Shown in pieces: positions 35,763-46,436 of a stretch of 64,000 nucleotides of DNA. The position numbers and the translations under genes are program-made. Where the stretch lies: the NCBI GenBank assembly GCA_037951105.1, contig JBAMJV010009086.1, forward strand, positions 40,553 to 104,552. Direction: 5' to 3'. Below the pieces are notes generated by a model, which was not told where the DNA came from, made no database searches, and was given only the letters and a program-made list of their open reading frames with translations. The stretch comes from Echinarachnius parma (Eukaryota; Echinodermata; Echinoidea; Clypeasteroida; Echinarachniidae). Position 1 is the stretch's first letter; each line of letters starts with the position of its first letter.

Positions 35763-35917
35763 CATCCTTGAATTGCGGAACATTTTGTGAGTGTTTATAT
35801 TGTACATCTGCAGTGAGTTTGTACAGGGCGGTGATGTATTACAGACTTTGGCAAAATCCGCCTTTTATATGTGCACGTGACCACTCGCAAGCTGTTGCAG
35901 GTCGTCGCAAGTATCGT

Positions 35918-36469
35918 GTGACCACTCCATTAGACATACAGGTAGAACCTTTTGATCGGATAGTGGTGCCCGTACTTATTTATGGAAGTGAAGTCTGGGG
36001 TTTTGAAAATATTGCGCAGATCGAGGCCTTGCATGCACAATATTGTAAGCAATTGTTAAGATTGAGAAAAAGTACGATGAATAGCATGGCACTGGGTGAA
36101 TTAGGTCGGTTTGAAGTATCATTAGTTGTAAAAGAAAGAATGGTTAACTATTGGTTTATAACTATATCTGGTAAAGAAGTCAAGTATTCAACGACAGTGT
36201 GTAATATTTTGAAACTCCTGCGAGATAATGATATATTTTCCTCTAAATGGACTCGATATATACATACTGTTTTGCATGAATTAGGTATGTCAAATTTGTG
36301 GTATGAATATGAAAAAGTAAGTAGTTCATGGGTGAAATCAGCCCTTAAACTAAGATTAAGTGATACATATTCTCAAAATTGGCACTGTAAAATTAACGAT
36401 AGTACATGTTGTTTAAATTACCGAATTTTTAAAAGTAAGGTAATTATGGAACCATATCTATTATATTAA
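35918..36469 (+). pseudogene. LINE 2, region after the RT domain (first piece)
   Basis: From about residue 52 of the open frame the protein reads T-P-L-D-I-Q-V-E-P-F-D-R-I-V-V-P-V-L, then Y-G-S-E-V-W-G-F and G-E-L-G-R-F. This is the typical region downstream of the reverse transcriptase in non-LTR retrotransposons. Endonuclease and RT are absent, so the element is a 5'-truncated copy. It stops at 36469 where another element has inserted, and the same protein continues at 37956. Confidence 0.75.
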
Positions 36470-37953
36470 TACGGTAAGCTTCAACCCCGCAAATGTGTCC
36501 CACTCGAGATATCCTCACCCCGAGAATTCGGCGACTCCCCGACCGTCGGGATCGAAGGATATACGTTTTGCGGAGGACAATAAGGTATACCCGAGTCGCT
36601 CCCGCCCCGTGGTCGTCCTCCAGATCGAATAAAAGGGAAAGTCAGCAATGCCGGTTGCTAAAGTTAAGGCGCCGATCACTGACTAACGATTTATCGCCGT
36701 AAAATTATTTGTAAGAATATAAATTGGAGTAGATAAAACAAATAATATATTGAGAAACCATTTTGGATATAATACGTTGCGAATCTACCCAGGTTTTGAT
36801 AAATATCAATATTGATATTACGCGGATGGTATGGTACTGATCGCTATTGCCGATTGGCATTGTGTTTGTAAGTGCATCGACGACAAAATGCGACAACTTC
36901 AATTTAGCTGCGGTTATACAACGCGCAATGGCTGTACAGCCGCGTGATACACGTCGCGGAGTCATCTAATCACCCCACCGAACCGTAGTTTATTTGCATA
37001 GCTCACTGACCTGCTGACCATCGTCTCTATTCGCCCTACCGTACACGATACTATAATTGCGCCAGCTTGTGGTAAGATGTATTAAGTAAGCCACGAAGCT
37101 TGCAGTACCAGAAGAGACGCCGACGGGGTGGGGGTGGGTGGTGGGGGTAGAATGGACGGGGAGGTATCTGCTCATTTATTATGCAATGCATGTATAAACG
37201 GCTATAATCGGGTTTCACAAGAATATAAAAAATGTATACGCGGGAGAACTTAGTTTGGATATGAATTGTGTAGGGGACACGACGGGTTATGTGTCATGCA
37301 GGCAATTGAAGACACGGGGGGGGGGGGCAGCGGCGAAGCTAGCAAGAACACGAACATAGTGTACTGTATCTAATTATCGGGGGTGGGGGTAGAATGGATG
37401 GGGAAGTATCTGCTCATGTAGTATGCAAATGCATGTAGGCTATATACGGTTACTATTCCTTTCAAGGGAATATACATGTATCATCGGGTTTCACAAAAAT
37501 ATGAACAAAGGTATATGCGGGAGAACTTAGTTTATGATATGAAATGTGTAGGGGACACGACGGGTTATTTGTCATACAGGCAATTGGAGCCGCGGGGGGG
37601 GGGGGGGGGGAGGGGGAGGGGTGGAGCGGCGAAGCTACTTTATAGTGTATTGTATCTATTTCAATACAAGCGGAACAAATTATGGATCATATGAAATATG
37701 GGGGATAACTGAATAACTTTGCGTGGATACTAAATCATCATGATTTTGTTATACATTGGCCGGATGTATCGTTGGACGGGGCCCCGACGGGTTGTGGGGG
37801 GGGGGGGGGGGGGGGGGGGGGGGTTGAGTCGCCCGAGTCTATTTTGTCTTACTATTTAAATGATGACTGTGGGATATTTAGTAAAGTAAAGTGGTGTATG
37901 TCATCATCGTCTTTCTCTTACAAAAACCCGCGGATTTCCGCGGGTACAGCTAG
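36470..37953 (+). mobile_element. Probable non-autonomous Helitron inside LINE 2
   Basis: Separates two pieces of one LINE reading frame. Its right end has a hairpin (CCCGCGG / CCGCGGG, 37927-37944) followed five bases later by CTAG and T, the classic Helitron 3' end. The left end is not certain: no clear TC start was found, and ATATTAAT occurs at both borders, so an 8-bp target duplication of another element type remains possible. It contains G-runs and a tandem duplication but no Rep/helicase gene. Confidence 0.5.
37125..37660. repeat. Tandem duplication with G-rich spacers
   Basis: Two units of about 250 bp (from near 37125 and 37379). Each runs from 'gggtgggggtagaatgga' through 'gtaggggacacgacgggtta' to a long G-run followed by 'gcggcgaagcta'. 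Tandem repeats are common inside Helitrons. Confidence 0.7.
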
Positions 37954-37955
37954 TT

Positions 37956-38284
37956 TGATATTAATGCCGCCCTCATTGAGAATTGCTTTAGCAAAGCTCC
38001 GATGTGAAAATCACAGATTGCCTGTAGTAACTGGAAGATATAATGGAATCGAAAGAAAGGATCGCATATGCGAGCTTTGTAACAATAATAAATTAGGGGA
38101 TGAATTTCATTATCTATTTGAATGTCCAGTACTAGATAATGAAAGAAAGACCTTTATAAAGTCATACTATAGAGTGAGACCGAATGTAATGAAAATGAGT
38201 CAGTTATTTAATAGTGTAAATCATAGGGAATTAGCAAATGTATCAAAATTGTGTTGTATCATAATGGCACTCTATAAGAAATAG
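37956..38284 (+). pseudogene. LINE 2, C-terminal zinc-knuckle piece
   Basis: Continues the LINE protein: S-L-R-I-A-L-A-K-L-R-C-E-N-H-R-L-P-V, then a C-x2-C-x9-H-x4-C knuckle (C-E-L-C to F-E-C) and a terminal region ending at a TAG stop at 38282-38284. Knuckles of this form close the ORF of many non-LTR elements. Its frame is offset by one base from the first piece. Confidence 0.78.
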
Positions 38285-39368
38285 TTAAAGTCTGCAGCCA
38301 CAACGCTGATTTGTAGTATGTATGATTATCCTTCAAATTGACGAATAGTGGTAACTTGGAAAGTATTATAGTCATTTATAATATGTTGATGCACACGTTT
38401 ACTGCATGATCTGAACAAGTACCTTTGTTGTATGTAAATAGTTTTTGCTCTTGTTTTTTTTTTTTTTTTTTTTTCTTCTTTACTGCATTGATATTTCAAT
38501 ATCCGTTGTGCATTCTCTTGATAGTAACATTTCCTTGGTCAATTCATAGCTTGCGATTGACCTTGTTTTCTTTCTTTTACTTCTTTATTATTATTATAAA
38601 TATTGCGATTGCGTTTTATTTACTTGTCTTTGTTTGCTAAATATCGTCTTCACACCATATTATAATGATTATTTAGCCCCCATAATTATGAAAGTTAAGT
38701 ATATTACTATATTGATTCTGGAATAGTTCATTTTTACAAACTTACTTTAGATTATTATTAATAGTTTCCTGCTAACTTGTCAGTATCACTGTTCATTTAT
38801 TTGGTCATCATTGCATAGCGGTTTCACCCTTAAAGTAATATCACCTTTTAGTAAAGGTATAGGGAAATTAAATTTGACAAGACCGAGTTTATCATCTCAA
38901 TGATCTTCACATTTTCGAAAGTTTATATTTTTGATCGATTTTAAATTTGCAATTAACTTACTTCCTGTTTGTTTTATGTTACATGTTAGTTTTCTTATAT
39001 TTTGTGATATATGTTTTGAATATGTGTATAAATATCTGTATATATTTGTTATATTGTGCTAAATGTGATTTTCTTCAATACCCTACGACAGGGTGACATG
39101 AGAAATCAAACATTGAACCAAGTATCCCATAATGCAACCTGCAGTGGTATTCCTTCCGATGACCAAAAATCGCGGCACTCTGGCAGAGTGACACCCCCCT
39201 GTAATAGACAATGGTATAAGCGTCTTGGCCTTTAATCATACATCTTGTTCATGTGCAGGATTGACAACATTTAAATAAAAGACTCAATCAATTGCCTAAT
39301 ATCCCAAACTGTTGAGCACTTTGTGTTAGTTATAGGTCAATTGTGATCAAAATGATATGAGGGATATA
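38285..39368. other. LINE 2 3' untranslated region and intron; no gene
   Basis: AT-rich sequence with a T-run (38453-38474) after the LINE stop. No exon with conserved motifs was found. Part is probably the LINE 3' UTR, but its end could not be placed. Confidence 0.5.
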
Positions 39369-39544
39369 AAGCAAATAACCAAATCTCCTTACTCGGGTGA
39401 TGGATGCAAAACTATACGTTGCCTCGGTGATCTGCGAAGGTGACTATCATGCCTCGGCTACCGCCTTGGCATGACAGTACCTTCGCAGATCACCTCGGCA
39501 CGTATAGTTTTGCCATCAGCCACCTTGTCGATGGTTATTTGCTT
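39369..39544. mobile_element. 176-bp foldback MITE
   Basis: The outer repeats AAGCAAATAACC and GGTTATTTGCTT are perfect complements. Inside, about 55-bp arms (around 'gcaaaactatacg' and 'cgtatagttttg', 'ggtgatctgcgaag' and 'cttcgcagatcacc') pair again around a short centre near 39455. It is nearly a full hairpin with no coding capacity. Confidence 0.75.
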
Positions 39545-40054
39545 ACTATATTATATTATTATATCATTACTTCATTGTTAATGTAGAGATTTTGACAAAA
39601 ACCTCTTTAAACCTATATTATGAGCAATGAAATGTTCAAAATAAGTAAACTTATTTGATTCAACTACAAAATGGATGTTCAATGTAGCAAACACTATGGC
39701 ATATGCAGCCACATGATACCCGCATGCGAACGACCGTGTAACCACAGGCACATTTAGCCGACGAAGAGGGGCAAATAAGCTGTGAAACTTTTGCCCAATT
39801 ACACCGGCAAGCATACAACTTTTAACCAATTTTTATCCAACTAACGATAGTAAAGGTCGAACTTTATTTACATATTAAAGACATTTTATATGCCATTTTA
39901 ACAATATTGATCAATCAGTTTGACCAATATAATTTTGATGATTGCAGTCACTTATCCAATGCTGATATGTGGCTTTAATCATGTCACAGTTACTCATGTT
40001 TATAAGAAAACATTTTTTTATACCCTGTCCTTCATTTTTTATTTGTCATCCTAG

Positions 40055-40294
40055 ATTCTCAATCACCAACCATAACTGGCTGCCCCACTGATGTAGATTT
40101 AAAGGCCAATTCTACGGACCAAATAGGTATTACATGGCTGCCTCCCACTGCCACGGACAACTCCGGGGAAGTTACTCTAACATCAGATTATAAACCTGGA
40201 GATTTGTTTTCAATCGGGACAGCGACAGTGACCTATACCGCTACAGATGCATCGGGAAACACTGCAACGTGTTCGTTCAGTGTCGTGGTAAAAT
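40055..40294 (+). CDS. HYR-domain exon 1
   Basis: A 240-nt phase 1-1 exon encoding one hyalin-repeat (HYR) module of 80 residues. Seen: acceptor tcctag, start D-S-Q-S-P-T-I-T-G-C-P-T-D, W-L-P-P-T-A-T-D-N-S-G in the middle, then G-D-L-F-S-I-G-T, V-T-Y-T-A-T-D-A-S-G-N-T-A-T-C-S-F-S-V, donor gtaagt. The two cysteines typical of HYR domains are present. HYR modules are immunoglobulin-like adhesion domains found with EGF and sushi modules in extracellular proteins. The phase matches the EGF exons, so it can be spliced directly after exon 30. Confidence 0.88.
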
Positions 40295-40504
40295 GTAAGT
40301 GCAAATGACATCTATAATCAACATAATTACATCCGTATAAAGGTAACGGTACCCATATAGTATGATCTAAACAAGATGGAGAGGGATGGATGAGTGAACA
40401 GGCACAATTTATTCCGGGGGGGGGGGGGGGGGGGGGTCTGAACGTTAACATCCTCAGAGGTTATTTCACCATGTACCCGTTGAATGCTTTGTATGTTTCC
40501 TTAG

Positions 40505-40750
40505 ATGCTCCCGCACCGTTCTTTACTTACTGTCCTACGCGTATAACTGGGAATTCAAATTCTGGGAACTCAGTCAATATCACATGGATGCAGCCTACTG
40601 CCATGGACAACTTAGTTACCTCTGTGGTAACTCTAACCTCAGACCATAATCCTGGAGACGTGTTTGACATCGGGATAACGTCAGTGACCTATACCGCTAC
40701 GGGAACATCAGGAATCACTGCAACGTGTACGTTCAGTGTCACGGTAGTAG
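40505..40750 (+). CDS. HYR-domain exon 2
   Basis: A 246-nt phase 1-1 exon, 82 residues. It keeps the HYR core (N-I-T-W-M-Q-P-T-A-M-D-N, P-G-D-V-F-D-I-G, V-T-Y-T-A-T, I-T-A-T-C-T-F-S-V-T-V) but is more divergent than exon 1: D-N-S-G is replaced by D-N-L-V-T-S, and D-A-S-G-N by G-T-S-G-I. Acceptor tttccttag, donor gtaagt. A 21-base G-run lies 69 bp upstream in the short intron. Confidence 0.85.
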
Positions 40751-41187
40751 GTAAGTACAATGTTCATCTTAAATTACCGCGGTAATTTATTAACAGTTAC
40801 ATCATCTCTTATATCAATTACATACCGAAAAAAAAGCTAACACCTGTTAAACCAGGTACCCGGAAATATAATTATGTACACCTTGTTAAGTACATGTATT
40901 TAACAGAACTAAAGTGTTCGTGTTAATATCCAAGATGGAGAGGGGTGGACGGATGAATAGGCAATATCTATTCCGGGAGGGGGGGGGGGGGGGGGGGGTG
41001 GGGGTCGAGGTTTACCATGCCTTTTCACCTTTTACACCTTAACATATTTTTATTTTTAATCGTAGCTTATCAGGCACCGACCATGATTTTTATAAATAAA
41101 TTAATAAATAACTAAATCGTTAATCACATTTATTTACAAAACGTTTGTACATAAGTTGTCCGTTAAATGTTTGATGTGTTACCTTAG

Positions 41188-41400
41188 ATTTTCAAACACC
41201 GGTCTGGCTGTCACTCGGATATTACTAAAAATTTCACTTCTGGGAACACAGTATTTCTATATTGTATTTCTTTGCACAGTATCACAGGGGCGCCATCTAC
41301 TGTCATGGACAACTCCGGGGTGGTAACTCTAACTTCAATCTATAATCCTGAAACTCGTGTCCCATCGGGACAACGACAGTGACCTGTACCGTTACGCCGC
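41188..41400 (+). pseudogene. Decayed HYR exon
   Basis: Begins like the intact HYR exons (ccttag then attttcaaacaccg) and retains T-V-M-D-N-S-G-V-V-T-L-T-S and 'cgggacaacgacagtgacc'. It has a stop after 14 codons, an internal replacement near 41240-41285 and a frameshift, and it lacks the final C-S-F-S-V and the donor. It runs straight into a short Thr/Ser/Pro-coding stretch (41397-41462). Confidence 0.8.
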
Positions 41401-41682
41401 CAACTACCACTTCATCACAAATTAACACTACATCATCAACTAACACTTCACCACTCAAATTAAGGAGAATAGTGGTTCATAACATTTTACCCATATTTGC
41501 CTCTATAAAGAGCTCTTTTTCAGAAATCCGTGTAGACTGATGATGATGGATGCTCATGATGGAACATTTAAAGCCGAATAACAGCATCGAAGCACCGATC
41601 ATTTAAATAGATACATGAACAAAAAAACGCCACGCATGTTTATTTCCAAAATTATCCGCAAAATTTTGATACGTTACCTTAG

Positions 41683-41922
41683 ATTCTCAAGCACCGATCA
41701 TAACTGGTTGTTCCTCGGATATAACTGGGAATGCCAATTCTGGGAACACAGTCAATATCACATGGACACCACCTACTGCCATGGACAACTCCGGGGTGGT
41801 GAATCTTACTTCAGACAATACTCCGGGAGATTTGTTTCCCATCGGGACAACGACAGTTACCTATACCGCTACGGATGCATCGGGAAATACTGCAACGTGT
41901 TCGTTCAGCGTCACGGTAGTAA
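41683..41922 (+). CDS. HYR-domain exon 3
   Basis: A 240-nt phase 1-1 exon, 80 residues: D-S-Q-A-P-I-I-T-G-C-S-S-D start, N-I-T-W-T-P-P-T-A-M-D-N-S-G, P-G-D-L-F-P-I-G-T-T-T-V-T-Y-T-A-T-D-A-S-G-N-T-A-T-C-S-F-S-V-T-V end. Acceptor ttaccttag, donor gtaagt. It is the last clear host exon; the next exon of the gene must also start in phase 1 and was not identified nearby. Confidence 0.87.
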
Positions 41923-41992
41923 GTAAGTACAAGATGACATTTAAAACCAACACAGGTACTTGAACTAGTTATTTTATCTCTGGTAGATTAAA

Positions 41993-42486
41993 GGGATAGT
42001 TGAGTTTTGGTATAGAGGGCGCTACTCAAAATATTTTTTTGGTGAGATAATGAAATTCTGAGTGTCAAATTCGGAAGAGCATACAAGTTTAATGACATAA
42101 TAAACTTTATTTGATCAAAATAGGTTCAGAAATGGCTAAAATATTCAGAAACCTAACAATTCGTAATAAATGTGGGGCCCCACAATTTTGAACTAGCCGT
42201 TGAAAACTTGCTTCCTCTTTTCAAAATTTACATTGGTGGTCTTTAAAATAGTTGTTGATAATCTCTCTTTCTAATCACTATTTCAACATGACATCACATG
42301 CGCAATATTGGTTAAAACTGATGAGTGTTCAGAGAGCACCCTCTTGAGTTTTAAAGGCCCCTTTTTATGGTAACAGGCTTTTTACTTATTGCAAGCATGT
42401 TGGAGTTCTAACTATTAGTTACTAATGTAATGGTGCAGGTTATGCTTACTAAAATTCACTCTCTTTACCAAAACTCAACTATCCCT
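41993..42486. mobile_element. TTAA element D, copy 1
   Basis: 494 bp with perfect inverted ends AGGGATAGTTGAGTTTTGGT, flanked by TTAA (41989-41992 and 42487-42490). The internal palindrome gtggggccccac is shared with the diverged copy at 56105-56615. No transposase. Confidence 0.85.
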
Positions 42487-42490
42487 TTAA

Positions 42491-42834
42491 GACAACTAAT
42501 TAAGTTTTGTACGTATTCGTAAGTATAATTATGAAGTACAAATTAATGTATTATTTCTGAAGGGAGAGAAACAACAAACAAAAAATAAACCAAACAAAAA
42601 TTGCCCGAGTCACCTCCAACACCACTTTACAAGCGAATCTACACGAACGGGAAAGTGGCAATTATGCCATAATATCTAACGAGCTTAGTTCCAAAATGTA
42701 TCAGCTATATCAGTACACTAAATATGAGTTACGCAGCTATCTAGAACTCAACATTTTAGGGTAAATTACACTATCAACATCAAAATATTGAACGTTCCAT
42801 TTTTGTATTCCCAAAGTCATGTGTACAAAGTTGG
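42491..42834. other. Intron, nothing recognised
   Basis: AT-rich sequence with no exon, repeat pair or RNA gene that could be supported. Confidence 0.5.
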
Positions 42835-42842
42835 GCAAAGAC

Positions 42843-43287
42843 CTAACTCTAGAGAACGCTAGCGCGAAGCGCTAGCGTTCTAGGCCCAGCTCATACCGAT
42901 GGCCGCCGATGCGAACGGCGAACGGCGCCATGCGATACACATGAATATGCTATAACCGCACGTACATGTGTATCGCAAGCGCCGTTCGCCGTTCGCATCG
43001 GCGGCCATCGCGATCATCTGTCGTTCGAAATCTATTCGGAGTCGCGCTAACACACGGAGAGAAGTCGAGGAGGCGCATAAATCACTGATTTTTAGCGGAA
43101 TGGAAGGGAAAATAATTTTAATACACCGGACAGTTGGATCACATATTGGAGATTGAATCGGTGGTAAGTACCGTATCATATGTATAATTTTAAGCACAGT
43201 TAGCCTGCACACAAAATGTTCATTTTCGGTCCGGTATGAGCTGGGCCTAGAACGCTAGCGCTTCGCGCTAGCGTTCTCTAGAGTTAG
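42843..43287. mobile_element. hAT-like MITE with nested hairpin
   Basis: 445 bp, terminal inverted repeats of about 55 bp from CTAACTCTAGAGAACGC to GGCCCAGCTCATACCG, each containing an internal near-palindrome (AACGCTAGCG / CGCTAGCGTT). Flanked by the 8-bp direct repeat GCAAAGAC (42835-42842 and 43288-43295), the size made by hAT and P elements. A second hairpin lies inside at 42897-43010. No transposase. Confidence 0.8.
42897..43010. repeat. GC-rich hairpin inside the hAT-like MITE
   Basis: Arms of about 46 bp (CGATGGCCGCCGATGCG on the left, CGCATCGGCGGCCATCG on the right) around a 22-nt centre. Unlike the surroundings it is GC-rich, and it may be a separate palindromic element nested in the MITE. 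Confidence 0.75.
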
Positions 43288-43295
43288 GCAAAGAC

Positions 43296-44049
43296 CCTGC
43301 TTTTCTCGAGAGTTGAACAAGTAAATTTAAACGCGTTTTGGAATTCATGTCTTCATTTTAGTGACTTTATATCAATACACCCTCTATCTGGTTGTGTGCA
43401 TAGATGTTAAAGCTGTCATTCTGATTAGATAAACAAGGTTGTCAACTTTGAGCTACATGTGAGAGTGAGAGTATTATCGAGTGCGCGAAACGGAAACGGC
43501 CGAGCGGGAGAAGGGCGTGGGTCTTAATTGACTCTTTAATGTTGGACATATATAAACTAGCCTTGCCCTATTTCATTCGGTACGTTTGAAGCCACATAAA
43601 GTTGGAATTTGTTTTTGTACAACTGTATATGAAGCTAAGTGTGCCAATGTGATGTATGTATGATTTGTGTTGTGTATATGACCACAATAATTTATTGATC
43701 AAGTTCTTAAAATCACGTCACAATGAAACTAATTAAAGTACAACTGTCCTTCGCAAAATATATATATATTGGGGGTAAAACAAAAAAGGTTGCAAAAATA
43801 GGGCAATATTAAGGGTTTTGTTAGACTGAGCATCTTAGGACAGCGTACAAGATTACGCATGTTGGAGCGGATTTTCTGCATGAATATGTTTAAAGGGAAT
43901 TCAGACCGGTATATTAGACGCGTGGATCCATCTTGCGCACTTTTACGCACGGTACGTAATCCCCATTGGCTCAGTTATAAGTAGCGATCGCAACTGTCCC
44001 ACTTCCGAATACCCGAGTCAAAAATGCATCAAAAATAGTCGCGTTCGGA
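43296..44049. other. No gene recognised
   Basis: Mixed sequence with no supported exon. A short TA run lies near 43760. Confidence 0.4.
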
Positions 44050-44319
44050 ATGTTTGTACTAGTCGAATGGAGATCCATCAGAGATGTTTACGAGCGAAAA
44101 TATCACGTAACACGCTTAACCGCAACCGACTTCAAAGTGCCGCTGTTTGATGCCTTATGTGACAGCGTGAGAAATTTGTTTGCTGCATGCAATTTCATAA
44201 GAAGGCCTTTGTTCAGATATTTCGAAGCACCTCTCTTGGATCGATCCAACACATATCGTGAGTTTACCTCGAGAGATTACGGTGGAGTCGAGTTGGAATT
44301 TGCTGACTACCCATTATAA
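44050..44319 (+). other. Unrecognised 89-codon open frame
   Basis: An ATG-initiated open frame in a locally GC-richer stretch, with one hydrophobic N-terminal start and several charged residues (R-D-V-Y-E-R-K, F-E-A-P-L-L-D-R). It has no cysteine pattern or motif I recognise, and it could be a chance frame or an old transposon remnant. Confidence 0.15.
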
Positions 44320-44399
44320 CCCACGCATATATGCCTTTAATATTCAAATGTCTATCAGTCACTGAAATCGAAAATGCCCCCTAACCCCTGATGGGGCTA

Positions 44400-45400
44400 T
44401 CCCTAGCACAGTTCTTTGTTTGACGTGTCGCGGGATGCTGTATTTGAGGTTGTTGATGCTCAAAGTGATGCTCGTCCCACTCTCTGGTCAGAGCCTCAGA
44501 TAAATCTTGTTGAGTATGACGGAAGTTGTCTCAGTCATTGATGGCTCGGGCTAGGGCATCCCAGGCATGCTCGATAGGAATCGTATCAGGGGAGGAAGCA
44601 GGCCATGGTAACTGCTCGTCCCACTCTCTGATCAGAGCCTCAGATAAATCTTGTTGAGTATGACGGAAGTTGTCTCAGTCATTGATAGCTCGGTCTATAG
44701 AATCGCAGGCATGCTCGATAGGGCTCGAATCAGGGGAGGAATCAGGCCATGGCAAATGCTGCACCCCCTTCTCATCATGAAATTCTGCAGCTGCCCTGTG
44801 TGACATGTCGTCTTGCAGCCGGAAATGGTCTCCGTCGGACCTTCTTGCGTATGGGAGGCAGTATTTTTCCAGAATATCCCTGAGCACGATGGCATCGACG
44901 TTTCCATCTGGTACCACCAGTGGCATCACCAGTGGCATTTTATAGTTAAAGTGATTACCTGCCAATATTACCATCACCATTGAACCGCCTCCGCCTCGAT
45001 CGGTTTCGCGAATGCAGTAATCTTGGACATTCTCGCTATACATAATCGACGATTCCTAAGTCTACCATCTGTTTGTTTAAGGATGTAACATGTCATTAGT
45101 GTCCAAGTTGAAATCTTCTGTACTCTCTAGTCCAACGACGTCCGATAACTCTGTGTTCAATGGTTGAGGACATTAAGCAATTCGTCTTGCTCGGTGACCA
45201 AGTTAGAGCATCTGCGATGTACAGTTTGGCGGAAGACGCTGATTCAATAGTGTTTTCTCTATATACGGCGAAGGCTTCTTTTTTGGCATTTTTATGGTTT
45301 CTACTGTATACAGGTAAATACGTTTGCGAGCATCTATCCTGGTGGTCAATCGTGGGCGTCCTAGAGATTTCAGTGGCTTTAATTGACACTCCGCTCGATA
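44400..45400 (-). pseudogene. Tc1/mariner-type transposase pseudogene
   Basis: Minus strand. The C-terminal catalytic half is readable at 44675-45043: R-E-T-D-R-G-G-G-G-S, D-G-N-V-D-A, L-Q-D-D (second catalytic Asp region), L-P-W-P-D-S-S-P-D-S-S-P-I-E-H (the Glu box of DDE transposases). The N-terminal DNA-binding part is in fragments at 45096-45389 in shifted frames. Beyond 44675 the C-terminus continues (A-I-N-D, stop, then D-N-F-R-H-T-Q-Q-D-L-S-E-A-L) and is duplicated. Terminal inverted repeats were not found. Confidence 0.75.
44470..44757 (-). repeat. 144-bp tandem duplication in the transposase 3' end
   Basis: Two units with period 144 bp (44470 and 44614), each reading 'gctcgtcccactctctg' to 'ggccatgg' with a few differences. 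The period is 48 codons, so the duplication preserved the transposase frame. Confidence 0.8.
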
Positions 45401-46432
45401 ATGTTTGAGGATTTTACAGACCGTGCCCTGCGATATTTCAACGAAATAGTGGACATTGCGTGTTTATACCCCTTCCTGGTGGAGCGCATGCATCCTAAAC
45501 AAAAGCCGCTCTAATATAAAGATTATGGCCGTTATTCCGAAGTCGTGTCTAAGTCATGTTTACCTAATTAGTTGTTACTGTCCTATTTAAATCCCGTCTA
45601 ATTTTAGTCACGAGCTCGTGAGTACATTTTTTGTTTTCTGAAGTCGTGACTTAGTTCACATTAACTCAAGGGGTAGTTTAAGTCGTGTTTAAACGCGTGA
45701 TTGTGTTGCTTTTCAACGTCTATTGCATTATTTCCTTTGCTGACCGGCACCAAGAAATGTTCTGGCATGAACAGTTTCTTTGATAGGAATGTTTTGGCCC
45801 CAAAATTTTGACTAAAAGATCCATTTAATCGCACCGTAATCATGACAAATTTGTCATGATACATTTTTCATGGTGGCGTTAAAGGGACAATTTGGCCGAA
45901 ATTTGGTGTAATATTGGCAACAAATGTGGCCAATAAATAATTTGGCCAAGACGCACATATAAATATGTGTATAGCGACCACAAAATCTGCGCTTGACCGG
46001 CCAAGGCATCAACTCGGTCGCCTCTGGTCGCTGAAGGCTCCAATTCTGAGCATGTAACATACTTTTAAAATGAAAATGAACTTCAGACAGACGCTTAACT
46101 ACCGACACCAGGTGCTTCGGACTCATACAAAACAGTGTTCGTGCCCTTCAGTAATACCTGATGCTGATACAGAAATGCGTCGAACAAAGGCACTCAAGAT
46201 CACAACAGAATTTGACATCTAACACAAAACTTTAATCGCCGAGGCGGGGTGTTTCTCACTCTTTTCAATGAAAATCCGTGTGCTTATTACGGCCAAACAA
46301 TGCATCTTTTCCATATGTTTCATATGCATGGCTTATTCTCTCATGACGAGTAAATAAATGACACATTGTCACATTTTGCAATGTTAATTTCACTTTATAA
46401 TAACAAAGATAATACAAACATCTAAATGTCAT
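45401..46432. other. No gene recognised
   Basis: No supported exon. A 22-bp palindrome (atcatgacaaa / tttgtcatgat) lies at 45839-45860. A TTAA followed by AGGGACAATTTGG at 45879 resembles the left end of a TTAA element, but no matching right end was found. Confidence 0.4.
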
Positions 46433-46436
46433 TTAA

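Larger units (their letters stand above)
458..41922 (+). other. Partial gene model: EGF-array / HYR protein
   Basis: This is the span of one inferred plus-strand gene: thirty cbEGF exons (458-33656) followed by three intact HYR exons (40055-41922). Every intact exon begins after an ag acceptor with the last two bases of a split codon and ends one base into a codon before a gt donor (phase 1-1). All exons therefore join in frame in any number, which allows copy-number change without frameshift. The predicted product is an extracellular, disulfide-rich rod of about 30 calcium-binding EGF modules followed by hyalin-type (HYR) modules. No signal peptide, membrane segment, start or stop is visible, so both ends lie outside this span. 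EGF plus HYR architectures are known in invertebrate matrix and adhesion proteins. Linking the EGF and HYR exons across the 6.4-kb intron is inferred from phase and strand and is not shown by transcript data. Confidence 0.7.

Noticed and set aside
42880..43212. 110-codon minus-strand and 62-codon plus-strand open frames
   Set aside because: Both arise from the paired arms of the GC-rich hairpin in the hAT-like MITE and mirror each other.
45879..45960. TTAA followed by AGGGACAATTTGG, like the left end of a TTAA element
   Set aside because: No complementary right end with TTAA was found within several kilobases, so an element cannot be supported.
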